64,000 nucleotides of DNA from Salinivirgaceae bacterium (GTDB lineage: Bacteria; Bacteroidota; Bacteroidia; Bacteroidales; SZUA-534): NCBI GenBank assembly GCA_017645945.1, contig JAGCNL010000011.1, forward strand, positions 62,001 through 126,000, given 5' to 3'. A model generated the notes under the pieces. That model made no database searches. It was given only the letters and a program-made list of their open reading frames with translations, and had not been told where the DNA came from. Made by a program: the position numbers and the translations under genes. Shown here one piece after another: positions 35,593-42,977 of this stretch. How positions within the stretch are numbered: position 1 is the stretch's first letter; every line of letters begins with the position of its first letter.

Positions 35593-36630
35593 TTAATAGG
35601 CCGATTTGAATTGTTTCAGGAATCGGATGTCGTTCTCGAAATAGAGTCGAAGGTCGCGAACTTGATATTTCAGCATGGCGATACGCTCAACTCCCATGCC
35701 GAAAGCAAAGCCAGTGTATTTCTCGCTGTCGATGCCGCAGTTTTTCAGCACGTTGGGATCAACCATGCCGCAGCCCAGAATCTCGAGCCAGCCTGTGCCC
35801 TTGCAGATGTTGCAGCCTTTGCCGCCGCAGATTGAGCACGACACGTCCATCTCAGCCGACGGCTCGGTGAACGGGAAGTACGACGGGCGCAGACGGATTT
35901 TGGTGTCGTTGCCGAACATCTCTTTGGCAAAATATAAAAGCGTCTGCTTCAAATCGGCAAACGATACGTTTTCAGCTACATACAAGCCCTCAACCTGGTG
36001 GAAGATGCAGTGTGCGCGAGCCGAGATTGCCTCGTTGCGGAACACGCGGCCCGGGAAAATCATACGGATTGGCGGCTGTGCCTTCTCCATAATGCGCGAC
36101 TGCACGCTCGAAGTGTGGGTACGCAGCAGAATGTCGTGCGGGTCAGGCTCCATCGATTTCTTCTCAACAAAGAATGTGTCCTGCATATCGCGTGCGGGGT
36201 GCTCGGCTGGGAAGTTCATAGCCGAGAACACATGCCAATCGTCCTCAACCTCAGGACCTTCGGCCACGGTGAACCCGATGCGGCTGAAGATGTCCACAAT
36301 CTCGTTTTTCACGATTGATATCGGGTGGCGCGTGCCAATCTCAAACGGTTCGCCGGGACGAGTCAGGTCGTGCTTGTTGTCGTCTGAAACTGAGTTTTCG
36401 AGAGCTGCTGCGGCCTCGTCATATTTCTGCTGTGCAAGTTGTTTCAACTTGTTGATTTCGGCGCCCAGCTGCTTTTTCATTTCAGCCGGAACGGTGCGGA
36501 ACTCATCGAACAACTGGCCGATTTCGCCCTTCTTGCTCAAATATTTCAAGCGAAACTGCTCAAGGCTCTCGGCCGAGTCGGCATGGCATTGTTGAACTTT
36601 GTCAACAAGTTCCTTAATCTTGTCTAACAT
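35593..36630 (-). CDS. pheS: Phenylalanine--tRNA ligase alpha subunit
   Basis: 345 residues. The N-terminal coiled coil for tRNA binding (about 1-85) is followed by the class II catalytic core: GTRHPISIVKNEIVDIFSRIGF, motif 2 around FPGRVFRNEAISARAHCIFHQVEG, and motif 3 GFAFGMGVERIAMLKY. A Cys4 insert (CSICGGKGCNIC) typical of many bacterial PheS is present. pheT is not adjacent, so the two subunits are encoded apart here. The ATG at 36630 gives the normal N-terminus. Confidence 0.95.
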   Translation of the reverse strand: MLDKIKELVDKVQQCHADSAESLEQFRLKYLSKKGEIGQLFDEFRTVPAEMKKQLGAEINKLKQLAQQKYDEAAAALENSVSDDNKHDLTRPGEPFEIGTRHPISIVKNEIVDIFSRIGFTVAEGPEVEDDWHVFSAMNFPAEHPARDMQDTFFVEKKSMEPDPHDILLRTHTSSVQSRIMEKAQPPIRMIFPGRVFRNEAISARAHCIFHQVEGLYVAENVSFADLKQTLLYFAKEMFGNDTKIRLRPSYFPFTEPSAEMDVSCSICGGKGCNICKGTGWLEILGCGMVDPNVLKNCGIDSEKYTGFAFGMGVERIAMLKYQVRDLRLYFENDIRFLKQFKSAY

Positions 36631-36654
36631 ATTCTGCTGTTTTTAAAACGAGTG

Positions 36655-36684
36655 CAAAGGTACTCAAAATAGCGGTTTTGACAA
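36655..36684 (-). promoter_or_regulatory. pheS promoter with -7 and -33 elements
   Basis: The reverse strand has TACCTTTG (36655-36662) and a TTG (36682-36684) 19 bp upstream of it, the spacing expected of Bacteroidetes -33/-7 promoters. Start codon 25 bp downstream. Confidence 0.6.
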
Positions 36685-36799
36685 CTGGAAATTTTTGCTT
36701 CGGATTTATGGCGTTGGCACGACGCCAATCATCACTCTTTTTTACTCCCGGCATAGGTCTGCAAGTCCAATTTTTCTATCAAAACCGAGCGCCAGCAAA

Positions 36800-37204
36800 C
36801 TATTTTTTCACGCTCATTTTGCATTTGCTTCGGTTGTGCGCGAAAATGTACGGCATAAAATCGCCGTGCCTCCAGAAACGGTGCAGCGGCTTGCACCAGA
36901 AGTGATGGTCGCCATTGAATTCAGCCGCCTCGCAGCGCGACGCCATCATACGCTTCCTGACGTAGTGCTTTTGTATTTTATATGTGTGGCTTATGGTCTG
37001 GCGCGAAGCCTTGCGGTCCTCCTTCGCTTCCTGCTTCATCTTTTTGTACTCATCCACATTGAGTTTCAGCATCTCGATGTCGCTTTTGATGTTGTGTTTG
37101 CGCTTGTCCGATTTGGTGTCAAACAAATATTGGTATTGTGCCGACGATGCAAAAGGAGCCGCCATCAGCAATAAAAACAATATATTTGCAACAATAAATT
37201 TCAT
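36800..37204 (-). CDS. Small secreted basic protein, unknown function
   Basis: 134 residues from MKFIVAN. A clear signal peptide is cleaved near SSAQ. The mature part is highly charged and basic, with a Lys/Glu helical stretch (DEYKKMKQEAKEDRKASRQ) followed by an aromatic, His/Cys/Trp-containing tail (GDHHFWCKPLHRFWRHGDF). I do not recognise a family. The longer ORF (to 37357) runs antisense through the divergent gene and is rejected. Its ATG is only 7 bp from the ATG of the divergent lipoprotein gene. Confidence 0.65.
   Translation of the reverse strand: MKFIVANILFLLLMAAPFASSAQYQYLFDTKSDKRKHNIKSDIEMLKLNVDEYKKMKQEAKEDRKASRQTISHTYKIQKHYVRKRMMASRCEAAEFNGDHHFWCKPLHRFWRHGDFMPYIFAHNRSKCKMSVKK
37181..37188 (+). 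promoter_or_regulatory. -7 box of the Rieske-like lipoprotein/folK operon
   Basis: TATATTTG lies 23 bp before the ATG at 37212 but inside the signal-peptide codons of the divergent gene on the other strand. Confidence 0.5.
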
Positions 37205-37211
37205 CAGCGCA

Positions 37212-37661
37212 ATGTTTTGCAAATCTTTGTCAAAGGTACTCACTTTTTGCATTTTAGCAACTGCGGCGGCTTTCGTTTCGTGTTTTAACAACGATGAGGA
37301 TGTGGTGCCGTGGGTTGAAGTGAAGGTGCGGATAAACACTCTCGATGCCAAATACATTGATTTGCAGAGCGATAACAGCCGTGCGGTGGTGAAGGGCGAA
37401 GGCTACGGCGGCAACGGAATTATCGTTTACCACACAACGGGCAATATTTTCAACGCCTTCGACTGCACCTGCACCTACGAAGTGAGCGACACTTGCGCTG
37501 TCCAGCCCGACGACGGCAACATTGCCAGTGCCGTCTGCCCCGTTTGCGGCTCAAAATTTGAACTTGTCAATTGCGGAATGCCCACATCGGGCAAGGCTCG
37601 CCACTCGCTCAAGAGTTACCGCGTCAGTTACAGCGAACCCATCTTGCGTATTTTCAACTGA
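37212..37661 (+). CDS. Rieske-fold-like lipoprotein with cysteines in place of His ligands
   Basis: 149 residues. Lipobox FVSC (Cys24). The C-terminal half resembles the Rieske domain pattern: FNAFDCTCTYE (C85, C87) where a Rieske protein has CxH, and CPVCGSKFEL (C109, C112) where it has CxxH, then G.....GKARHSLKSYRV. C95 and C121 are extra. The His ligands are absent, so a [2Fe-2S] Rieske centre is unlikely; four Cys could bind zinc or iron, or form disulfides. Similar Bacteroidetes lipoproteins exist, function unknown. It is followed after 2 bp by folK. Confidence 0.7.
   Translation: MFCKSLSKVLTFCILATAAAFVSCFNNDEDVVPWVEVKVRINTLDAKYIDLQSDNSRAVVKGEGYGGNGIIVYHTTGNIFNAFDCTCTYEVSDTCAVQPDDGNIASAVCPVCGSKFELVNCGMPTSGKARHSLKSYRVSYSEPILRIFN
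37231..37238 (-). promoter_or_regulatory. -7 box of the small secreted basic protein gene
   Basis: The reverse strand reads TACCTTTG, 26 bp before the ATG at 37204, and lies inside codons 7-9 of the divergent lipoprotein gene. Confidence 0.5.
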
Positions 37662-37663
37662 TT

Positions 37664-38152
37664 ATGGAAAAGGTTTATCTCTGTTTGGGCGGAAATGTTG
37701 GCGACACTCGGCAATATTTGAATCAAGCCATCAGTTTGATTAGCAGCCGAATAGGAAGAGTTGCCTCGCAATCGGCCGTTTACCAGTCGGAGCCGTGGGG
37801 ATTCAATGCCGAGCAGATGTTTCTGAATCAGGCAGTTATGGCTGAAACCGAGCTTGAGCCGCACGCTGTTCTTGAGCGTTGTCTGCAAATTGAGTCGGAG
37901 CTGGGGCGCACACGCAGCGGCAACGGCTACGAGCCCCGTACCATCGATATTGACATCATTTTCTTTGGAAATCAGATTATTGACACGCCCGACTTGAAAG
38001 TGCCGCACCCACTTATGCACCGCCGCAACTTTGTGCTGCAACCTTTGTGCGAGATTGCGCCAAATCTTGTGCATCCTGTTTTTGGTTTGACTGTGAAACA
38101 GCTTGCTGATGAATGCGGTGATTCTCTCCAAACCGTGCGGTTGGCGTTGTAA
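37664..38152 (+). CDS. folK: 2-amino-4-hydroxy-6-hydroxymethyldihydropteridine pyrophosphokinase
   Basis: 162 residues, the full HPPK length. It moves pyrophosphate from ATP to the pterin in folate synthesis. Motifs: VYLCLGGNVGDTRQYL, SEPWGF, and the signature RTIDIDIIFFGNQIID followed by VPHPLMHRRNFVLQPL. The start at 37664 is 2 bp after the lipoprotein stop; the longer ORF in this frame reads through that gene. Co-transcription with a lipoprotein is odd but the spacing is clear. Confidence 0.93.
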   Translation: MEKVYLCLGGNVGDTRQYLNQAISLISSRIGRVASQSAVYQSEPWGFNAEQMFLNQAVMAETELEPHAVLERCLQIESELGRTRSGNGYEPRTIDIDIIFFGNQIIDTPDLKVPHPLMHRRNFVLQPLCEIAPNLVHPVFGLTVKQLADECGDSLQTVRLAL

Positions 38153-38168
38153 AATGCCCTTGAGGCCC

Positions 38169-39299
38169 TTAAAAAAACTTTCGCCCAAACCAGATTTTCA
38201 TCACAGGGTCAGCAAAATCGTAGCCCTCAATATCGTAGTCGATAAGTTCTCTTTCGACAAGCGCTGATTTTAAACGGTTTATGTTGCTTGCAGACCCCAA
38301 CCCGTACTCATCGCGGACATCGGCAAAGCCAAAATCCTTTCTTATTCCCGACTTTATTGCCCGCAGGAAATTCAATTGAAATGTTGTGAGTTTTTCGGTC
38401 TGACTAATGAAAAGCATCTCATTTTCAACAAGAAGGTCGTTGACCGAAGCTTCAAAATCAGCTTCGGTGGCCTCTTTATCGGTGTTAAGCAATGTCAGAT
38501 AGGCCAACTGCTGCACATATTGCGAGTTGCAACCGACTGTTTCACAGATTTTTCTGGCGATTGCTTCGGGCAGCGTTTTGCCTACTTTAGCAAACTGCTG
38601 GCACAAAAAAGGAACCCACGTTTCGGCAGGAATGCTTTCGAGAAAAAGCATATCGCCGAACTTGAAAAACGGGTAACTGCGGTTTTGGAACATTGTGTTC
38701 ATCAGGTGTTTTTTGCTGCCGAACATGCAGTACGACACACGGTTCTGGTGTTGCCAAACGGAACGCATTCGCTTTTGAACAGTCAGTGAGTCAGGAAATT
38801 CGCCAATCTGCTGAAACTCGTCGATGCAGACAACAATACGGCAATTCTGCTTTTCGGCAATCTGCTGCGGCAAAGCCAGAACCGCTTCGGGCGTATGCGT
38901 TTTCGCGGTTATGCCCAACGACAGCGATATTTCTTGTGACGGGTCGGGTGAAAATGAAATTTTGGGCATCAGCCGCGACAAAAAATCAGCCGCCGTTTGC
39001 CGCCATTCGTCGATTTTGGTGCTTGTCTGCTGCAAAACCGCCGCCGAAAGTTGATTATAGAAATCATACTCGCTGCGGCAGGCGAAAGCATCGAGATAGA
39101 CAACTTTAACTTCCGCTGAATTAACCATTTGAGCTACATGTTTCACCAATGATGTCTTTCCGTAGCGCCGTGGCGATATTAGAATGGTGTTGATGCCGTT
39201 GGTGAAATTTGCAACAAGCCGTTTCACCTCTTTCTCACGACCGATAAAGTACTCGTTGGCCGCCGGCATTCCGAAAACAAATGGTTTTTGTTTACACAT
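38169..39299 (-). CDS. AAA-type ATPase of the ATPase_2/archaeal-ATPase group
   Basis: 376 residues. Residues 15-30 read ANEYFIGREKEVKRL, then Walker A SPRRYGKTS (42-50) and Walker B IVVCIDEFQQI. A STAND-like helical part follows, and the C-terminal ~70 residues look like a winged helix (FQLNFLRAIKSG...NINRLKSALVERELIDY). The closing DPVMKIWFGRKFF is typical of this group. Cellular role unknown; relatives are scattered, often near mobile or host-response genes. It is convergent with folK. Its promoter carries an array of operator-like palindromes. Confidence 0.85.
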   Translation of the reverse strand: MCKQKPFVFGMPAANEYFIGREKEVKRLVANFTNGINTILISPRRYGKTSLVKHVAQMVNSAEVKVVYLDAFACRSEYDFYNQLSAAVLQQTSTKIDEWRQTAADFLSRLMPKISFSPDPSQEISLSLGITAKTHTPEAVLALPQQIAEKQNCRIVVCIDEFQQIGEFPDSLTVQKRMRSVWQHQNRVSYCMFGSKKHLMNTMFQNRSYPFFKFGDMLFLESIPAETWVPFLCQQFAKVGKTLPEAIARKICETVGCNSQYVQQLAYLTLLNTDKEATEADFEASVNDLLVENEMLFISQTEKLTTFQLNFLRAIKSGIRKDFGFADVRDEYGLGSASNINRLKSALVERELIDYDIEGYDFADPVMKIWFGRKFF

Positions 39300-39326
39300 T
39301 TTGCCCGCTTTTTAAGTTTCACGGCT

Positions 39327-39357
39327 CAAATATATACACTTTTCTCCTAATTGCACA
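39327..39357 (-). promoter_or_regulatory. Promoter of the 38.2 kb AAA ATPase gene
   Basis: Reverse strand: TATATTTG at 39334-39327 with a TTG at 39357-39355, 20 bp upstream, as expected for -33/-7. The palindrome array begins at the -33 element and extends upstream. Confidence 0.6.
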
Positions 39358-39400
39358 ACCTTGTGTAACACAAAGTTGTGTAACACAACCTTGTGTAATG
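39346..39400. repeat. 15-bp-periodic palindrome array TTGTGTAACACAA
   Basis: Two copies of the 13-bp palindrome TTGTGTAACACAA (39361-39373, 39376-39388), a half site TTGTGTAA (39391-39398) and a degenerate half site (39351-39360, TTGCACAACC) sit at exact 15-bp steps. It overlaps and lies upstream of the -33 box of the ATPase gene, so it is likely an operator or activator array. Confidence 0.7.
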
Positions 39401-39431
39401 TGTTTTTAATTGATTATCAAATAGAAGCAGG

Positions 39432-40673
39432 TTACAAGCCCTCGTTTTCGTCAGGGAAATCAGACAGATAGCGCTTTGTGAAAAGCCGGATGGGATACCA
39501 CGCAGCCACCAGACCGATGCCCACCACCGTGACGAACACCAGCACAAAATCGGTCCACATCATCTTCACCGGATAGCTGCTGATGACAAACGAGCCCATC
39601 GAGTCGAGTTTCAGGAAGCCGAATGTCTGCTGAAGCCAGCACACAAGCAGTCCGAGGAGCAATCCCACAATGGCGCCACCAATGCTAATCAGGCGGCCCT
39701 CGCTTGCAAAGATTCGGCGGATGCCGCGCTTGCTTAATCCAATGTGGCTCAAGGTTTTAATGTCGTTTTTCTTGTCGATTATCAGCATCGAGAGCGAGCC
39801 AATCATATTGAAACTGCCGATTATCAGTATAAAAGTGAGAATCAGGTAGATGGCAAATTTTTCGGACTTCATCACCTTGTAGAGCAACTCGTGCTGCTGA
39901 TACTGCGTGCGCACAACGTACTCACTGCCGGCCGCCTGCTGAATCTCGTCGCGGGCACGGACGGGGTCGGTGCCGGGCTTGAGTTTGATTTCGAGTGCGC
40001 TGGCCTGAGTTGAATATTCGAGCAGCTCGCGAGCAAAATCAAGTGGCACAATCATATAGCGCGTATCAATCTCCTGCTGGATGGCAAAAATGCCCGACGG
40101 ATAGATGTACGATTTGCTGAAGGCGCGTTCGGGGTTCATCGATATGCGGCCGCTGCGCTTGGGCACGTAGATGAGCAGCGGATTGACAAAGTTGATGTTC
40201 ACCGAGAGGTAATAGGCTAGCCCGGCGCCCACCACAGCCATCGGACGGTGGCCGTCGTTGAGAGTGAACGTGCCGTTGATGAGTGTTGTGTCGATGCCCG
40301 TCAGGCGGCTGTAACTGTCTGGCACACCTTTGATTACGCCAGGATTCATGTGCTTGTCGTACTCAAGCAGAACGTTCTCCTCAAGCGTCTCGCAAACCAA
40401 ATCGATGCAATCCAACTGACAAGCCGCCACCAGCCTTTCGTCTTGTGGCTCAAGCACTTTGCCTTGCGCCGGAGTGATTTTGATGTTGGGGTCGAAATTG
40501 CTGAACATCGACTTTATCAGGTTGTCGAACCCGTTGAAAACCGACAGCACAATGATGAGCGCCATTGTGCACACCGCCACGCCCACCAGCGAAATGGCCG
40601 ATATGACGTTGATGATGTTGTGCGATTTCTTCGAGAACAGGTAGCGGCGAGCCACAAAAGCCGACAGGTTCAT
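39432..40673 (-). CDS. LolC/LolE-type ABC transporter permease (FtsX domain)
   Basis: 413 residues. N-terminal membrane helix preceded by the basic motif ARRYLFSKKSHNIINVIS, a large periplasmic domain (about 50-260), and three C-terminal helices with the FtsX signature (LILTFILIIGSFNMIGSLSMLIIDKKNDIKTL, GLSKRGIRRIFASEG). This is the layout of LolC/E, which extracts lipoproteins from the inner membrane together with LolD. It lies 17 bp behind rbfA, an arrangement common in Bacteroidales. No LolD ATPase is in the window. Confidence 0.88.
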   Translation of the reverse strand: MNLSAFVARRYLFSKKSHNIINVISAISLVGVAVCTMALIIVLSVFNGFDNLIKSMFSNFDPNIKITPAQGKVLEPQDERLVAACQLDCIDLVCETLEENVLLEYDKHMNPGVIKGVPDSYSRLTGIDTTLINGTFTLNDGHRPMAVVGAGLAYYLSVNINFVNPLLIYVPKRSGRISMNPERAFSKSYIYPSGIFAIQQEIDTRYMIVPLDFARELLEYSTQASALEIKLKPGTDPVRARDEIQQAAGSEYVVRTQYQQHELLYKVMKSEKFAIYLILTFILIIGSFNMIGSLSMLIIDKKNDIKTLSHIGLSKRGIRRIFASEGRLISIGGAIVGLLLGLLVCWLQQTFGFLKLDSMGSFVISSYPVKMMWTDFVLVFVTVVGIGLVAAWYPIRLFTKRYLSDFPDENEGL

Positions 40674-40690
40674 TGCTGTGTGTTTGAGAG

Positions 40691-41053
40691 TTACGACTGT
40701 TTGTCCTGGTCGCTTTTGAGCAGACGTTCGATGTTTTCAAGATAGTCGAGCGAATCGTCGATGAAGAAATTCAGTTCGGGAATGATGCGCACCTGATTGT
40801 GGATGCGGTTGCCCAACTGAAAGCGTATTTCCTTGCTGTGCGCTGCTATTGAGTTCATTATCTCGTCGCGGCGGCTGTCGGGGAAGATGCTCAAATAGAC
40901 TTTTGCCACCGACAAGTCGGGACTGATGCGCACCACCGACACGGTGATTATCGAGCCCTTGAACCAACTGCGGGCGTAACTTTGGAACATCTCGGCCAAA
41001 TCCTTCTGAATCAGGCGCGAAACTTTATTCTGGCGCGGTGTCAACTCTTCCAT
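40691..41053 (-). CDS. rbfA: 30S ribosome-binding factor
   Basis: 120 residues. Single KH-like domain: PRQNKVSRLIQKDLAEMFQ, VVRISPDLSVAKVYLSIFP, and RIHNQVRIIPELNFFIDDSLDY. It aids late maturation of the 16S rRNA 5' end. The ATG at 41053 is used; the longer ORF adds 17 residues that cross the promoter box. First gene of an operon with the LolE-type permease. Confidence 0.93.
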   Translation of the reverse strand: MEELTPRQNKVSRLIQKDLAEMFQSYARSWFKGSIITVSVVRISPDLSVAKVYLSIFPDSRRDEIMNSIAAHSKEIRFQLGNRIHNQVRIIPELNFFIDDSLDYLENIERLLKSDQDKQS

Positions 41054-41078
41054 GATGATTCTGTTTTTATGTTTGGCG

Positions 41079-41086
41079 CAAAGGTA
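41079..41086 (-). promoter_or_regulatory. -7 box of rbfA
   Basis: The reverse strand reads TACCTTTG, 25 bp before the ATG at 41053. Confidence 0.5.
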
Positions 41087-41104
41087 GAAAGTTTTTTGGG
41101 ACAA

Positions 41105-41440
41105 CGGACTTTAGACAACAGACATCAGACTACGGACAATGTTTAATGATTAATGATTAACGATTAATGAAAACTCCTAATTCCTCATCCCGATAGCCAT
41201 CGAGACCAACACCAACCAAATCCTAACTCCTATCTCCTAACTCCTAACTAAACCTTGGACTACGGACTACAGACAACGGACGAAGGACAATTGAAAACTG
41301 AAAATTCCTAACTCCTACCTTCTAATTCCTAACTTTTCCAACACCCAACACCCAATCCCGATAGCTATCGGGACCAACACCAACCAAATCCTAACTCCTA
41401 TCTCCTAACTCCAAAATAATTTCTATCTTCGGCAAAACAA
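41105..41440. repeat. Intergenic low-complexity words with a duplicated 57-bp block
   Basis: The gap between rbfA and the phosphohexomutase has no ORF of note. It is made of recurrent words (GGACTACGGAC, CCTAACTC, TTAATGATTAA). A 57-bp block at 41188-41244 recurs at 41356-41412 with two mismatches; each copy begins with the CCCGATAGCTATCGGG palindrome (degenerate in the first, perfect in the second) and ends in CCTAACTCC-type heptads. Confidence 0.7.
41356..41373. repeat. Perfect palindrome TCCCGATAGCTATCGGGA
   Basis: An 18-bp perfect palindrome. Near copies lie at 35463-35480, 41188-41205 and 57905-57922, all intergenic, so it is a dispersed repeat of this genome. Confidence 0.75.
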
Positions 41441-41452
41441 AAACTTTGAGCT

Positions 41453-42805
41453 ATGAACGCATTTCACGCCTACGACATTCGCGGAATCTATCCCGACCAA
41501 TTCAACAAAGACGATGTTTACAAAATCGGCTTTTTTATTCCTGAACTGTTCAAAACCAACAAGATACTTGTGGGCAGAGATATGCGCACATCGTCGCCGG
41601 AGATTTTCGAGTCGCTGTGCCGCGGCATAACCGATGCGGGCGCCGATGTTTACGCCGCCGGGCTCACCACCACGCCGATGGTTTACTACGCCACCGCAAA
41701 GTTCAATTTCGAAGCCTCGGTGCAGATAACAGCCTCACATAACTCAAAGGAATACAATGGTTTGAAGATTTCACGGGCACAGGCGCTGCCCGTCGGCCTC
41801 GACTCTGGTTTGGGCGAGCTGAAGCAGATGGTTGAGACGCGCCAAGTGGCTCCCGTGGCCAAGAAAGGCAAAATCATTGATTTCAATTTTAAAGCCGAAT
41901 ACATTGATTTTCAGCGGCAATACTTGAAAGACCTGTCGAATCTGAAAATCGCCATCGACTGCTCAAACGGCATGGCATCGATGCTGATTCACGATATTTT
42001 GGGCAATGCGCCAACCTACATCTACGACACGCTCGACGGTACCTTCCCTCACCATGAGCCGAATCCGCTCATTGAGGCTAACTGCGCTGACCTTGAGGCA
42101 CTTGTGAAGCGCGAAAAGGCCGATGTGGGCGTCATCTACGACGGCGATGCCGACCGCGTGATGTTCATCGACGAGCAGGGCCGCTTCATCAGCCCCGACC
42201 TGATTATCGGTTTGCTGGCACACTATTTCCTCGAGGAGAAAGGCTTGAAAGGCAATGTGTTGCAAGACATCCGCACATCGAAAGCCGTAGGCGAGTACAT
42301 AGAAAAATTCGGCTCAAAAATGAATATGTGGCGCGTTGGCCGCGCTTACGCCGCGCTCAAACTACGCGAGATTGACGGCATCTACGGCGGCGAGCTGGCT
42401 GGCCATTACTACTTCCGCGACTTTTACTACTCCGATTCGGGCATAATGGCCTCGCTCATAGTGCTTGGCATTGTGGCCAATCTGAAAAAACAGGGAAAAA
42501 CGTTTTCGCAAGCCATTGCGGGCATTGCAAAATATTTCAATTCAGGCGAAATCAACTTCAAAATTGAGAAGAAGCAAGAGGCTATGGACGCTGTGCGCGA
42601 CTATTTCACCAGCACCGAAAAGCCAACCGCCATGTTCGATTTCGACGGCTACCGCGTTGAGTTTCCCGACTGGTGGTTCAACATCCGCCCATCGAACACC
42701 GAACCGTACCTGCGCCTTCTGGCCGAAGCCAAAACCCAGCAGATGCTCGATGAGAAACTGGGGAAAATCAAAGAGATTATTGGCAGCGTTGAAAAACCGA
42801 AGTAA
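41453..42805 (+). CDS. manB: Phosphomannomutase/phosphoglucomutase
   Basis: 450 residues. Alpha-D-phosphohexomutase with all four signatures: N-terminal AYDIRGIYP, the phosphoserine loop QITASHNSKEYNG, the Mg2+ loop VIYDGDADRVMF, the sugar loop YGGELAGHYYF, and the phosphate loop IRPSNTEPYLRL. It interconverts hexose-6- and hexose-1-phosphates for sugar nucleotide supply. The last ten codons plus stop are duplicated at 44308-44340 behind the adjacent ATPase gene with one base change, so the 3' end of this gene is part of a direct repeat. Confidence 0.92.
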   Translation: MNAFHAYDIRGIYPDQFNKDDVYKIGFFIPELFKTNKILVGRDMRTSSPEIFESLCRGITDAGADVYAAGLTTTPMVYYATAKFNFEASVQITASHNSKEYNGLKISRAQALPVGLDSGLGELKQMVETRQVAPVAKKGKIIDFNFKAEYIDFQRQYLKDLSNLKIAIDCSNGMASMLIHDILGNAPTYIYDTLDGTFPHHEPNPLIEANCADLEALVKREKADVGVIYDGDADRVMFIDEQGRFISPDLIIGLLAHYFLEEKGLKGNVLQDIRTSKAVGEYIEKFGSKMNMWRVGRAYAALKLREIDGIYGGELAGHYYFRDFYYSDSGIMASLIVLGIVANLKKQGKTFSQAIAGIAKYFNSGEINFKIEKKQEAMDAVRDYFTSTEKPTAMFDFDGYRVEFPDWWFNIRPSNTEPYLRLLAEAKTQQMLDEKLGKIKEIIGSVEKPK

Positions 42806-42970
42806 AATGTCTCGATTCAGCCCCAAATTGTGAGAATTTCCGCAATTTGGCACTAAAAAATTGTGAGAATTTTCGCAAAAACCCGAAAATAAATTGTGAG
42901 AATTTCCGCAAAAACGGCGAAAAAGATTTGGGGGAATGAAAATAAAAACCATATCTTTGTCAGAAAATCA
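42774..42970 (+). repeat. Direct repeat, left copy, flanking the DUF4143 ATPase gene
   Basis: 197 bp that begin inside the last codons of the mutase gene and end 7 bp before the ATPase ATG. It contains three 18-mers TTGTGAGAATTTCCGCAA (one T-for-C variant) starting at 42828, 42861 and 42894, an exact 33-bp period, and the inverted repeat CCAAATTG/CAATTTGG (42823-42850). The ATPase promoter box is at its right end. It matches 44308-44471 closely, apart from one missing 33-bp unit there. Confidence 0.85.
42952..42959 (+). promoter_or_regulatory. -7 box of the DUF4143 ATPase gene
   Basis: TATCTTTG, a perfect TAnnTTTG match 18 bp before the ATG, inside the left direct repeat. The matching spot of the right repeat reads TATTTTTC and has lost the final G. 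Confidence 0.55.
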
Positions 42971-42977
42971 ATAGATT

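Noticed and set aside
36984..37211. The longer upstream extension of the Rieske-like lipoprotein frame
   Set aside because: It runs antisense through the small secreted protein gene and would bury the lipoprotein signal; the promoter box at 37181 lies inside it.
42838..42866. TGGCAC followed by TTG in the direct repeat, considered as a sigma-54 promoter
   Set aside because: The spacing between the GG and the downstream G is 12 instead of 10 and the GC is missing.
42828..42911. The regular 18-mer array considered as a small CRISPR
   Set aside because: Only three units, spacers of 15 bp that are themselves similar, and no cas genes. A tandem binding-site array fits better.
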